Source: Paenibacillus phytorum (GTDB lineage: Bacteria > Bacillota > Bacilli > Paenibacillales > NBRC-103111). From it: a DNA stretch of 64,000 bases. Below are positions 1 through 8,009 of this stretch, piece after piece; the first letter of the stretch is position 1, and the number at the start of each line of letters is the position of its first letter. Location of the stretch: contig NZ_WHOA01000019.1 in assembly GCF_013141715.1 (NCBI RefSeq), positions 1 to 64,000 on the forward strand. The letters run 5' to 3'. The notes under the pieces were generated by a model. It ran no database searches. It worked only from the letters and a program-made list of their open reading frames with translations, and was not told where the DNA came from. The position numbers were made by a program, and so were the translations under genes.

Positions 1-246
1 AACTTGAGTATGCTGGACAAAGATGTTTCCAAGGGCAACTTGACGGATATGGCAAGCGCAAGTTCATATGCTGTGAATCAAATCAAAGATGCAGCAGAAG
101 CTGGCATCATCAGTGGCAAGAACAATGGGATATTTGATCCGCAAGGCACATCCACACGTGCGGAGGCTCTTACGATCATTCTGAATGCATTGAACATTAA
201 TCCCCAACTGAAAGCACTCTTGGACAACTTGAAAAATATGTTCTAG
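1..246 (+). CDS. C-terminal end of an SLH-domain protein (5' truncated by window)
   Basis: The reading frame is open from the first base and stops at TAG 244-246, so only the last ~81 residues are present. The sequence contains the end of an S-layer homology domain: an amphipathic stretch (residues ~23-35) followed by GIISGKNNGIFDPQGTSTRA, the usual SLH pattern of a Gly-rich turn, F-x-P and the TRAE motif. SLH domains normally occur in threes and anchor exported proteins non-covalently to pyruvylated secondary cell-wall polymer. The rest of the protein, including any enzyme or binding module, lies outside the window. Its last codons overlap sequence that reads as the N-terminus of the following permease in another frame. 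Confidence 0.8.
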   Translation, partial: NLSMLDKDVSKGNLTDMASASSYAVNQIKDAAEAGIISGKNNGIFDPQGTSTRAEALTIILNALNINPQLKALLDNLKNMF

Positions 247-266
247 TCATCTTCATCAGCATTATA

Positions 267-1112
267 TTGGAAGCTATCCCTTTCGTTTTGCTCGGTGTAT
301 TGCTGTCCGCATTGCTGCAAAGTTTTGTATCCGAACAAACGATCCGTCGCTGGATTCCTTCCAATCCATTTCTGGGCATTATCTTCGCCAGTTTATTGGG
401 CATTCTTTTTCCCATATGCGAATGCGGCATGATTCCCGTCGTTAGAAGACTGATTTTGAAAGGAATGCCCGTATATGTCGCTGTCGTATTTATCCTTACG
501 GGACCTATCATCAATCCGATTGTGTTCTCCGCCACTTATTTGGCCTTTCGCAATCATCCTGCTATGGCTTATTCGCGAATGGGGCTTGCTTTTGCTGCCG
601 CTGCTGTCATCGGTGTACTATTGTACCGGTTCCTGAAAAGCAACCCTCTGCGCAACAGCAAAGAACACTTATCGGCGCAAACATCTTTGGAAGGACATCA
701 GCATCAAGGAAGTAAATTAACAAATCTTTTTGTCCATGCCTCGGACGAGTTTTTTGAAATGGGCAAGTATCTTGTCTTCGGATCCCTGATGACCGCTCTC
801 ATCCAAATCTTTATGCATCGTGAAAGTTTGGTCGCCGTCGGACAAGGTCCGCTAAGCTCGCATTTATTTATGATGGGCTTCGCCTATGTGCTGTCGTTAT
901 GCTCAACTTCAGACGCTTTTGTTGCTTCATCCTTTCAGTCGACTTTCAGTGCGGGGTCTTTGTTGACATTTCTCGTGATAGGTCCAATGCTGGATTTTAA
1001 AAGCACTTTAATGTTGCTCGCTGTATTTAAAACAAGATTCGTACTCGTCTTGTCTATGCTTGTTGCGATTACCGTCCTTGCGGGATCGCTTCTTTGGGAG
1101 GTCCTTGGATGA
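267..1112 (+). CDS. YraQ/YcgR-family (DUF318) membrane permease
   Basis: This is a polytopic membrane protein of the DUF318/YraQ permease family. It shows the family signature CECGMIPVVRRL (residues ~50-61), a central hydrophilic loop (~130-150) and a second half with PLSSHLFMMGFAYVLSLCSTSD. The family's substrate is not firmly established. B. subtilis YcgR is paired with YcgQ exactly as here with the next gene, which overlaps by ATGA. The only ordinary start is TTG 267, which lies inside the first membrane segment and has no clear ribosome binding site. The frame upstream (201-266) is open and reads VIFISIILEAIPF, which fits the family N-terminus. The true start is therefore uncertain: a rare start codon, or an upstream start damaged or overlapped by the SLH gene. 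Confidence 0.8.
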   Translation: MEAIPFVLLGVLLSALLQSFVSEQTIRRWIPSNPFLGIIFASLLGILFPICECGMIPVVRRLILKGMPVYVAVVFILTGPIINPIVFSATYLAFRNHPAMAYSRMGLAFAAAAVIGVLLYRFLKSNPLRNSKEHLSAQTSLEGHQHQGSKLTNLFVHASDEFFEMGKYLVFGSLMTALIQIFMHRESLVAVGQGPLSSHLFMMGFAYVLSLCSTSDAFVASSFQSTFSAGSLLTFLVIGPMLDFKSTLMLLAVFKTRFVLVLSMLVAITVLAGSLLWEVLG

Positions 1113-2023
1113 AGGGAAATCGCTTGCTGAGCTTGCATTATTTGCTGCGTACGATTATTTTGCTTGGATTTTCGTCCTATATCGTATTTTTGACCAAAAC
1201 CGATGCGCTCCAGTATTACTTAGCGCCACGCATGATGATCTACGTCAAAGTAGCTGCTGTTGCCTTATATGTTATTGCCTGTTTTCAAGGTTATTCAGCC
1301 ATTCGTATCTACCAGGGCAAACGAGTGGCCTGCGACTGTGAACAACCTGTTCCTCAATCTGCTGTTCGAAGTACGTTGTCGTACGGATTGCTGATTCTCC
1401 CTTTGCTCGTCGGCTTTTGCCTTCCGAATGCTGCGTTAGGCAGCGCTATAGCATCGGCCAAAGGGATGAATCTCTCAACTGCGAAGCAGGAGCGGCCCAA
1501 GAGCGCCAGTACAGTCCCAAGGCCGGCGGCGCTCCCGGCAGCAACAGGTACAGCCAATACCGATGCGGAAATTGAGCAATTGTTCCACGATGAGTGGCAA
1601 AAGGAACTTTCCCAGATTGGGATGAATCTTTATAAAAAAGATCTGATCGTAGTCAAACCGTCCCTGTATAAAGAAATTCTCTCGTCGATTGATTTGTTTA
1701 AAAATAATTTCATAGGAAAAAAAATCGAGATCAGTGGTTTTGTTTTCCGTAAAGAGAATATGAAAAGCAATGAGTTTGTCGTTGGACGTTTTGTCATTAA
1801 CTGCTGCTCCGCTGATGCCATGCCATATGGGGCCATGATCGATTTCCCGGCAGCTCAGAACTACACCAAAGATACTTGGGTCAAAGTTACAGGCACAATC
1901 CAAAGCGGCAGTTACAACGGCAATGATATCATCATGATAAAAGCTGACCAGGTTGAGAAAATTGCAGTCCCGGAATCGCCGTATCTTCACGCGAATTACG
2001 ATCCTCTTAAGGAACTTGACTAA
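1109..2023 (+). CDS. YcgQ-like TIGR03943/DUF1980 family membrane protein
   Basis: The partner protein of the YraQ-type permease. The ATG at 1109 overlaps the permease stop (ATGA) and follows GGGAGG at 1096-1101, so I prefer it to the upstream TTG. The product has ~304 residues. N-terminal membrane segments are at roughly residues 8-30, 40-62 and 88-110. A cytoplasmic-side or linker region carries CDCEQP. A polar Ala/Pro-rich linker follows, and then a C-terminal soluble domain with an OB-like segment containing NCCSADAMPYG, the conserved Cys-Cys motif of the family. The paired cysteines suggest metal or thiol chemistry, but no reaction is known to me. The gene lies in an apparent operon with the permease and, 19 bp downstream, a HupE-type protein, which makes a metal-handling role plausible (inference). 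Confidence 0.75.
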   Translation: MKGNRLLSLHYLLRTIILLGFSSYIVFLTKTDALQYYLAPRMMIYVKVAAVALYVIACFQGYSAIRIYQGKRVACDCEQPVPQSAVRSTLSYGLLILPLLVGFCLPNAALGSAIASAKGMNLSTAKQERPKSASTVPRPAALPAATGTANTDAEIEQLFHDEWQKELSQIGMNLYKKDLIVVKPSLYKEILSSIDLFKNNFIGKKIEISGFVFRKENMKSNEFVVGRFVINCCSADAMPYGAMIDFPAAQNYTKDTWVKVTGTIQSGSYNGNDIIMIKADQVEKIAVPESPYLHANYDPLKELD

Positions 2024-2042
2024 ACAAAAAAGGGGTACAGCT

Positions 2043-3107
2043 ATGAACCGGCGTTCACTCTTGTATTTGATAATTATCTTTTTATGCTTATGCTTAGGCA
2101 CTGCCACAACTGCATTTGCGCATTCTGTAAGCACGGGCTTATCGTCGTTAAATGTTAAAGGGAACGAGATACTCTATGACCTTTATTTTGATGAATTAGA
2201 TTTGATGCAAAATTTCGATTCCAACGGTGATAATAAGCTGGAGAATGAGGAATTGACCTCGCAAAAAGAGAGTCTCGAATCGTATGTACAGAAGGGTCTG
2301 CGTATAGATGTGGATTCAAAGCCCTTAAAGATGGAAATTCTTTCGATGAAGGTGGCAAAAAGGAGTCCCACAAATGCTGTGGTGTTTCAACTGAGGTTTA
2401 CCGCTGATGAAGTGATCGAACAATTTAATCTTCATTACAATATGGTGTTTGATGACGCGCCTGCTCATACGAGTACACTCATAGTCCGTTCAGGGGAAAA
2501 TTTACAGAATGATATTATTGATAGCGCTAATCGAGATATTCTGATCAACCTTCCCCAGCCTAAGACTGGCGCTGTTTTGTGGAAATACTTTAAGCTTGGA
2601 ATCGAACACATTTTGATTGGTTATGATCATTTGCTGTTTTTGTTATCCTTGGTATTAATCGCATCTCGCTTCAAGGATGCTTTGAAAATTGTTACATCTT
2701 TTACTATTGCCCACAGCATTACACTATTCTTGGTGGCGACGGGCCGCATCCATGTCATCCCGTCTTGGGTTGAAGCGTTGATTGCGCTGACGATCTGTTA
2801 CGTGGCCGTGGAAAATATGTTTGTTCAAAAGGCGAAATGGCGGTGGATATTGACAGCCGTATTTGGCCTGATTCACGGCATGGGCTTCGCTGGGGCTTTG
2901 GCTGAAACCGGACTTCCGAAGGGCATTCTGATTGGCTCGCTCCTGATGTTCAATTTAGGTGTAGAAACAGGGCAAATCATGATCTTATGCCTATTATTGC
3001 CTCTCTTGATGTGGCTGCGAAGGTTCCCATGGTATCGTAAAATGATGATTTCAACGTCTTGCCTTATTTTTGTACTGGCATTTTATTGGTTGATTCAAAG
3101 ATTGTAA
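2043..3107 (+). CDS. HupE/UreJ-family membrane protein with EF-hand-like loop
   Basis: A 354-residue protein with an export signal/TM (residues ~5-28, ending AFAHS). An extracytoplasmic N-terminal domain contains a canonical EF-hand-type loop, DSNGDNKLENEE, at residues ~60-71. The C-terminal six-helix HupE/UreJ-like domain carries the motifs GIEHILIGYDHLLFL, FTIAHSITLF and HGMGFAGAL, with histidines in membrane segments as in nickel/cobalt permeases of this family. ATG 2043 follows AAAAGGGG; the in-frame upstream extension to 1953 lies inside the preceding gene and is rejected. It is the third gene after the YraQ/YcgQ pair. Metal transport is inferred from the family and not shown by the sequence. 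Confidence 0.8.
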   Translation: MNRRSLLYLIIIFLCLCLGTATTAFAHSVSTGLSSLNVKGNEILYDLYFDELDLMQNFDSNGDNKLENEELTSQKESLESYVQKGLRIDVDSKPLKMEILSMKVAKRSPTNAVVFQLRFTADEVIEQFNLHYNMVFDDAPAHTSTLIVRSGENLQNDIIDSANRDILINLPQPKTGAVLWKYFKLGIEHILIGYDHLLFLLSLVLIASRFKDALKIVTSFTIAHSITLFLVATGRIHVIPSWVEALIALTICYVAVENMFVQKAKWRWILTAVFGLIHGMGFAGALAETGLPKGILIGSLLMFNLGVETGQIMILCLLLPLLMWLRRFPWYRKMMISTSCLIFVLAFYWLIQRL

Positions 3108-3117
3108 TTAGGCTACA

Positions 3118-3466
3118 AAAGCAAAGCGGAAAGATTTCTTTTATTGAGCAGGAGGTATTCTCCTGCTCTTATTCTGTTGTGGATGACAAAAAAGGTGAAT
3201 GTTGAACTCAAATAAGCGCCTACATAAGCAGTAAGTACCGATTGGACCATTACATAAAGGAGGTCGGGATTATGAATAGTTACTATTATGTCGTAAAAGA
3301 CAAACTAACCTAATATGGATGGGAGACACCAGCACCAATGTATGCTTGCAAGGGGAAGGGCTCTCTAGACTAGCCTAAATAGCGCATTGCAGAATGGCAA
3401 AAAGGTTGAAAAAAGTTCAACCTTATACGGAACTATATTTATACATACAGTTAAGTCATCTTCATC
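3118..3466 (+). repeat. Repeat element copy 1 (internally deleted)
   Basis: Copy 1 of a ~350-410 bp element whose other copy is at 13823-14230. The two copies share a left hairpin block (AAGATTTCTTTTATTGAGCA...), an AAAGGAGGTCGGGATTATG start region, the block GGGAGACACCAGCACCAATG, a right hairpin (AAGGTTGAA/TTCAACCTT) and the same right end, TTAAGTCATCTTCATC. Copy 1 lacks about 100 bp of the small ORF found in copy 2, so its ORF (from 3272) stops after 13 codons. It lies between hupE and the amino-sugar operon. No target-site duplication or transposase is visible. Confidence 0.75.
3146..3168 (+). terminator. Stem-loop terminator-like hairpin after hupE
   Basis: GAGCAGGAG (3146-3154), a 5-base loop, then CTCCTGCTC (3160-3168), a perfect 9-bp stem followed by TTATT. 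It is the left hairpin of repeat copy 1 and would end the hupE transcript. Confidence 0.6.
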
Positions 3467-3575
3467 CCAAGCTTAGGCTGTGAAGTTTAGCAGGTGGAAA
3501 CCCTGCTTGGAGTAATTTCAGACGTTAAGAGATCGGGCTTGCCGGGCGTACTTCATTGTAAAGAGGTATTTTCAA

Positions 3576-3596
3576 TTTTGAAATTCTATTTCAAAA
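3576..3596 (+). promoter_or_regulatory. Palindromic operator, probable RpiR-family site
   Basis: Perfect inverted repeat: TTTTGAAAT (3576-3584), spacer TCT, ATTTCAAAA (3588-3596). It lies directly upstream of the consensus promoter of the amino-sugar operon, whose last gene encodes an RpiR/MurR-type regulator. A TGAAAT...ATTTCA-type palindrome fits this regulator family, so autoregulation of the whole operon is a reasonable inference. A second, weaker pair, ATATTGA (3608-3614) and TCAATAT (3624-3630), overlaps the -35 region. Confidence 0.55.
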
Positions 3597-3610
3597 ATAA
3601 ATTAATTATA

Positions 3611-3639
3611 TTGACATGATATTTCAATATTCATATAAT
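3611..3639 (+). promoter_or_regulatory. Consensus sigma-A promoter of the amino-sugar operon
   Basis: TTGACA (3611-3616), a 17-bp spacer and TATAAT (3634-3639) match the vegetative consensus exactly. A promoter this strong implies control by repression, consistent with the palindrome immediately upstream. Confidence 0.85.
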
Positions 3640-3688
3640 AAAAATATAAACCAAGTGAACCCAGCAAAACAGGAAGGAGGTCCATTTT

Positions 3689-4663
3689 TTGCCATACGTA
3701 ATTGGAATAGACGGCGGAGGCACCAAAACCTCCTGTGCGATTCAATACATTGAACTTGACGGTCAGGTTGTGAGTTGGGAACGCGGGAAAACGCTTTTCG
3801 GGGAGGCAACGAATCCGCAATCGGTTGGATGGGATGCGATGTACTGCAGATTAAAGGATCTTATCAGCCAAGCTATTCAAGCGAGTGCCATTCGTCCGGG
3901 CGAAGTTGTTGGTATATGTGCAGGAATAGCCGGAGCGCGTCTGGAGGCGGACGAAGTCAGAATTGAACAATCGCTGCTGCAAATTGCGGGTGAGCTCAAG
4001 CTGAATACAGAAGTTGTATATACGGTTACAACGGATTTGTACATTGCTCTTAGAGGAATGTTGGATTCGAAACAATCCCAAGGCATCCTCGTGATTGCAG
4101 GCACGGGCTCCAATGCGATTGGTTTAACCGATGGGGTTCTCTATAGGTCCGGGGGGTGGGGGCATGTGCTTGGCGATGAGGGTAGCGGTTATGCAATCGG
4201 TCTTGAGGCATTGAGAGCAGTTTGCAGAGCTTACGATTATCGTGAGGCGCCAACTGAGTTATCTCATATGGTTTTGAAGGCGCTTAAAATCTCTGGAGAG
4301 AGTGAATTAATCACTTATATGTACCCTGCGTCGCCACCGAAGAATGAAATTGCAAGTATGGCCAAGCTGGTCATCGAGGCATCCCATCGCTCCGATCAGA
4401 CGGCTATCCGAATTTTACAGAAGGCGGCAGATGATTTGGCGGAGCTTGTCAGAAGCTTGTTTCTGAAATCACGAAAATTTGACGTACATACGCCGGTTTT
4501 CGTGACAGGATCAGTATTCACCCACTCTGAATTACTCAGAGAACGATTTGCACAGCACTTGAAGAAAGATGGCTTAGGTCATGTTCAGTTATCTCGTGGT
4601 GATTCTTTAGATGGAGCTTTGACCGTCGCCCGCGAATGCTTTACCCAAATTTATAATCAGTGA
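3689..4663 (+). CDS. BadF/BadG-type N-acetyl-amino-sugar kinase (MurNAc/GlcNAc kinase candidate)
   Basis: ASKHA-fold sugar kinase of the BadF/BadG/BcrA/BcrD ATPase family, 324 residues. The phosphate-1 loop is at residues 5-13 (GIDGGGTKT), the phosphate-2/glycine motif at ~136-144 (AGTGSNAIG), and GDEGSGYAIG follows at ~164-173. TTG 3689 follows AGGAGG with good spacing and gives the typical short N-terminus. It is the first gene of an operon with murQ. MurQ acts on MurNAc-6-phosphate, and this operon imports sugar by an ABC system rather than a PTS, so a cytoplasmic kinase is needed to make MurNAc-6-P. Precedent for such a kinase is clostridial MurK. Specificity for MurNAc rather than GlcNAc is inferred from context. 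Confidence 0.85.
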   Translation: MPYVIGIDGGGTKTSCAIQYIELDGQVVSWERGKTLFGEATNPQSVGWDAMYCRLKDLISQAIQASAIRPGEVVGICAGIAGARLEADEVRIEQSLLQIAGELKLNTEVVYTVTTDLYIALRGMLDSKQSQGILVIAGTGSNAIGLTDGVLYRSGGWGHVLGDEGSGYAIGLEALRAVCRAYDYREAPTELSHMVLKALKISGESELITYMYPASPPKNEIASMAKLVIEASHRSDQTAIRILQKAADDLAELVRSLFLKSRKFDVHTPVFVTGSVFTHSELLRERFAQHLKKDGLGHVQLSRGDSLDGALTVARECFTQIYNQ

Positions 4664-4675
4664 TGGTGATTTCAC

Positions 4676-5590
4676 ATGAAAATTGATTTATCGACATTAG
4701 CAACAGAGCAGCGAAACCAAAATAGTATGAACCTTGATCAGATGTCCGTTCAAGAGATATTAAAAATAATCAATACCGAAGATAAAAAGATAGCGGAAGC
4801 AGTTGAAAGCGTGCTGCCCGATATAGAGCTGGCAGTGGGCCAGATCGTTAAGGCATTTAAGCAGGGGGGCAGACTATTCTATGTTGGTGCTGGTACCAGT
4901 GGAAGGCTTGGCGTTCTTGATGCTGCAGAGTGTGTGCCAACTTACCGGACGCCGCCGGAAATGATACAGGCTGTCATTGCCGGGGGACATAGTGCGATGA
5001 CCCGTGCCGCTGAAGGCATCGAAGACGATGAGGAGCAGGCGGTTCAAGAATTGAAAGACCGCAACTTGTCCAATCTGGATGTTGTTATAGGAATTGCAGC
5101 AAGTGGCCGAACGCCTTATGCAATAGGTGCATTGAAATACGCTCGAAATGTAGGCGCTTACACAGTGGCTTTATCCTGTAATCATGACGCTATAATCAGT
5201 CAATTTGCTGATTGCAAAATCGAAGTCATCGTTGGTCCGGAAGTCGTCTCGGGGTCAACCCGGATGAAATCGGCCACTGCGCATAAAATGATCCTCACAA
5301 TGATGAGTACGGCCTCGATGGTTCAGTTGGGGAAAATTTATGAAAACTTAATGGTCGACGTTCAGGCTTCAAATAAGAAGCTGATAGAGCGAGCAAAAAG
5401 TATGGTTATCGACATTACGGGGTCCTCATATGAGAAAGCGGAAGAGGTTCTCGTCCAAACAGGCTTTGAAGTGAAAATTGCAATCGTCATGATGGAAGCG
5501 AATGTATCTTTGGATCAAGCGAAAGCCGCTCTCGAGCAAAGCGCCGGCCATGTCAGACTCGCCATTGAACAGGTCAAAAGTGGATTGTAG
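4676..5590 (+). CDS. murQ: N-acetylmuramic acid 6-phosphate etherase
   Basis: MurQ cleaves the lactyl ether of MurNAc-6-phosphate to give GlcNAc-6-phosphate and D-lactate, in cell-wall sugar recycling. The 304-residue length matches the family. The SIS domain carries the signature GAGTSGRLGVLDAAEC (residues ~76-91) followed by a TYRTPPE loop, then GIAASGRTPYAIGAL and PEVVSGSTRMKSATAHKM. A small C-terminal UBA-like helical segment (~260-300) is also typical. It begins 12 bp after the kinase gene and is clearly co-transcribed with it. This is the most securely assigned gene of the operon and fixes the pathway. Enzymes for the product GlcNAc-6-P (NagA/NagB) are not in the window. Confidence 0.95.
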   Translation: MKIDLSTLATEQRNQNSMNLDQMSVQEILKIINTEDKKIAEAVESVLPDIELAVGQIVKAFKQGGRLFYVGAGTSGRLGVLDAAECVPTYRTPPEMIQAVIAGGHSAMTRAAEGIEDDEEQAVQELKDRNLSNLDVVIGIAASGRTPYAIGALKYARNVGAYTVALSCNHDAIISQFADCKIEVIVGPEVVSGSTRMKSATAHKMILTMMSTASMVQLGKIYENLMVDVQASNKKLIERAKSMVIDITGSSYEKAEEVLVQTGFEVKIAIVMMEANVSLDQAKAALEQSAGHVRLAIEQVKSGL

Positions 5591-5599
5591 AAGCTGTAA

Positions 5600-5640
5600 G
5601 AAATCTCACTGAATCCTTCGTTCAGGCGTTCGTGAGTTTC
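5600..5640 (+). other. Intercistronic hairpin murQ / binding protein
   Basis: GAAATCTCAC (5600-5609) can pair with GTGAGTTTC (5632-5640), with a bulged T and a small inner TGAA/TTCA stem. No T-run follows, so it looks like an RNA-processing or attenuation hairpin inside the operon, not a terminator. Confidence 0.4.
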
Positions 5641-5665
5641 GATAATACATATATGAAGAGGGGTT

Positions 5666-7033
5666 ATGGGTATGAAAAAACTTGGTCAAGGAATGGTTGC
5701 AGCCGCCATGGTTGTCACTATGCTTACAGGGTGCGGCAGCACCGGAAATCAGACAACGAATAAAGCGGTAGATTCAACACCGTCTGCAGGTACTGCCGGC
5801 ACTACTGCAGCGCCTGCAAAAGCGAAGCTTTCCGGAAAGCTGGAAATTCAGTACTTCGTAGGTGGTTACGGTGACAAATGGTGGAAAAAGGCCATTAGCG
5901 ATTTCAAAGAGGCGAACCCAGGATTGGAAATTGTTGAGCAGGCAGGACCCAGTGTGAACACGGAGATGAAGACTCGATGGATTTCGAATAGCCCACCTGA
6001 TCTCGTATACATAGCAGGCGCAGGCTCCAGCGAAGCGCAAATGGTAGCGGATGATCAATTGATGGATCTGACGGAATGGTCCAAAACATTAAAGCTGGAA
6101 GATGGATCTCCGCTGCTTTCCAACCTGTTTGTTCAACCTAGCGTGTATGAAGGGAAAAATTATAGCTTACCGCTCGTTTTTGACGCTTGGGGCACATGGT
6201 ATGACCGCAAGTGGTTGAAAGATAACAATTTCAAAGTGCCAACCGACTTTACTAGCTGGATGGACAGCATGAAAGAGATTAAAGCGAAAAGCGGCATCGC
6301 TCCGCTTGTAACGGACGGCATGCATCCTTACCCGCTTAGAGGGCTATTCATGCCGGGGGCAGCAGCTGAAGGCGGAGCCGCATTCATTGCTGATCTGGTC
6401 GATGCCAAGCCGGGTGCCTGGCAGAGCGAAGCTGCGCTGAAAGTGGCGAAGAAGATTGAACAAATGCAAAAGGCTGGGCTGATCGATCCAGGCTTTGCGG
6501 CGCTCAATCATACCCAATCGCAGATGAATTTCCTCCTTCACAAAAACGCGTTTATTCCGGTAGGGTTCTGGCTGCCGTTTGAAATGCAAAAGGATGTTCC
6601 GCAAGGTTTTGATTTTGGCTTCAGTCCGACACCTTTACAAGATGCAGGCAAGCCGTTGTCTATCGTTCCTCAACCGGCCCCTGTCGCCATTGCCAAGAAA
6701 GCGAAAAATCCTGAAGCGGCTAAGTCGTTCCTGGACTTTGTTTTCAAGCGGAAATATGCAGAGCTTTCTTTGGAGCTGCAAGGTGCGATGATGAGCGTGA
6801 AGGGCGTCGATGTGAGTAAAAACGAGAAAATTCCTGCATATCTTAAGGAAGTCAATGTTTTGGTTAACGATAAATCCAAGGTTACCTTCAGTACGCTGCC
6901 GCATCCGATGCATGCGGACTTGGAGAAGCCGATCTTTAACGAGCTGGTTTCGTTGATGGTGGGCAAAATTTCGGCAGAAGAGTTTGTGAAGCGCGCTGAT
7001 AAAGCTGCTGCTGATTTCAAGAAAAACCAGTAA
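5666..7033 (+). CDS. ABC sugar transporter, lipoprotein substrate-binding protein
   Basis: Family 1 extracellular solute-binding protein, 455 residues. The lipobox LTGC (residues ~20-23) marks a lipoprotein signal peptide, followed by a Ser/Thr/Ala-rich tether (~25-55) and the two-lobed SBP fold beginning LEIQYFVGGYGDKWWKKAI. The late segment KNPEAAKSFLDFVF is characteristic of CUT1 sugar-binding proteins. The start may be ATG 5666 or ATG 5672. With the two permeases downstream it forms an importer. In this operon the substrate is probably MurNAc, GlcNAc-MurNAc or a muropeptide sugar (inference). No ATPase gene is present, as is usual for CUT1 systems that share an MsmX-type ATPase. Confidence 0.9.
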   Translation: MGMKKLGQGMVAAAMVVTMLTGCGSTGNQTTNKAVDSTPSAGTAGTTAAPAKAKLSGKLEIQYFVGGYGDKWWKKAISDFKEANPGLEIVEQAGPSVNTEMKTRWISNSPPDLVYIAGAGSSEAQMVADDQLMDLTEWSKTLKLEDGSPLLSNLFVQPSVYEGKNYSLPLVFDAWGTWYDRKWLKDNNFKVPTDFTSWMDSMKEIKAKSGIAPLVTDGMHPYPLRGLFMPGAAAEGGAAFIADLVDAKPGAWQSEAALKVAKKIEQMQKAGLIDPGFAALNHTQSQMNFLLHKNAFIPVGFWLPFEMQKDVPQGFDFGFSPTPLQDAGKPLSIVPQPAPVAIAKKAKNPEAAKSFLDFVFKRKYAELSLELQGAMMSVKGVDVSKNEKIPAYLKEVNVLVNDKSKVTFSTLPHPMHADLEKPIFNELVSLMVGKISAEEFVKRADKAAADFKKNQ

Positions 7034-7045
7034 TATGCGAAAAAT

Positions 7046-7073
7046 GGGAAGGCAGGGAAGCACCTGCCTTTCC
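7046..7073 (+). other. Post-binding-protein intercistronic hairpin
   Basis: AAGGCAGG (7049-7056), a 6-base loop, then CCTGCCTT (7063-7070), extended by flanking GG/CC. It lies between the binding protein and the first permease. Such hairpins commonly stabilise the binding-protein part of the message and lower expression of the permeases. There is no T-run. Confidence 0.5.
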
Positions 7074-7105
7074 GATTATTCAGCAAGGGAAGCAAGGTGA
7101 TATAG

Positions 7106-7999
7106 ATGGTTCAATCGAAAGCGCAGCGAATGAAGTTTTTGGCTTTTTGCTTGCTTCCGACTTTTGTGATGTTTGCCATATTTAGTTTGTTTCCGCTATT
7201 CAGCGGCATGTACTATTCATTTTTCAAATGGTCAGGCTCCGGAGGCAATAAAACTTTCGTCGGCTTGAAGAACTATATTCGTTTATTTAATGACCCGGTT
7301 ATACCTCAAACGATTTATCATGATTACTTTCTCGTGTTTTTTAAAGTATTGCTCATCATGCTGATTGCAACGTTTTTTGCTGTTGTGTTAACACAATTTC
7401 GCATTAAAGAAGCTGCTTTCTACAGAGTTATTTTCTTTTTCCCGAATATTATGTCTGTCGTAGTCGTCGGAATCCTGTGGATGTTTATCTACAATCCCAA
7501 TATGGGTATTGTGAATTCGGGTCTTCGCCAGCTAGGTCTAGAGAGCATGGCAAAGCCATGGCTAGGTGATATGACCTGGGCGCTGCCGAGCTTGGTGCTT
7601 CCGGCCGTATGGGCAGGGATTGGGCTATTTATGTTGATGATTATGGGCGGGATCAGCAATATACCGACCAGCATCTATGAAGCTGCGGATGTCGATGGAG
7701 CAACACGCTGGGAACAGTTTTGGAAAATTACGGTTCCCCTGATCTGGGCGCAGCTCAAATCATCGATCATCTATATTGTGATTACAACGCTGAACGGTTC
7801 GTTCGTCATTGTGCAAATCATGACCGAAGGTGGTCCGAGCAATTCGACACACGTGATGGGATCTTATTTATATCAACAAGCTTTTGTAAACTATAATTTC
7901 GGTTATGCGGCTGCGATCGGTGTCATGATTCTGGTCTTTTCCTTAATTACGGTGTTGCTGCTGCAATTGCTATTGAAACGTGAAAAAATTCAATACTAG
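7106..7999 (+). CDS. ABC sugar transporter permease, MalF/UgpA type
   Basis: 297-residue inner-membrane subunit of a CUT1 importer with six predicted membrane segments (first at ~13-33). Near residue 190 it has the EAA-loop motif YEAADVDGATRWEQFWKITVP, which contacts the ATPase, and it ends with LLLQLLLKREK. The start ATG 7106 follows AAGCAAGGTGA. The next permease starts 10 bp after its stop. It pairs with the MalG-type subunit to form the heterodimeric pore for the sugar delivered by the upstream lipoprotein. Confidence 0.92.
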   Translation: MVQSKAQRMKFLAFCLLPTFVMFAIFSLFPLFSGMYYSFFKWSGSGGNKTFVGLKNYIRLFNDPVIPQTIYHDYFLVFFKVLLIMLIATFFAVVLTQFRIKEAAFYRVIFFFPNIMSVVVVGILWMFIYNPNMGIVNSGLRQLGLESMAKPWLGDMTWALPSLVLPAVWAGIGLFMLMIMGGISNIPTSIYEAADVDGATRWEQFWKITVPLIWAQLKSSIIYIVITTLNGSFVIVQIMTEGGPSNSTHVMGSYLYQQAFVNYNFGYAAAIGVMILVFSLITVLLLQLLLKREKIQY

Positions 8000-8009
8000 G
8001 AGATAACAG

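Noticed and set aside
231..237. GAAAAAT as a -1 frameshift slippery site between SLH and permease genes
   Set aside because: Does not fit X-XXY-YYZ (G instead of A in the first position); kept only as a possibility within a finding.
246..258. GTCATCTTCATC matches the right end of the two repeat elements
   Set aside because: Here it encodes a family-like part of the permease (VIFI) and nothing else of the repeat is present; probably chance.
4050..4253. Minus-strand ORFs opposite the sugar kinase
   Set aside because: Low-complexity shadows of a well-supported gene; no independent start signals.
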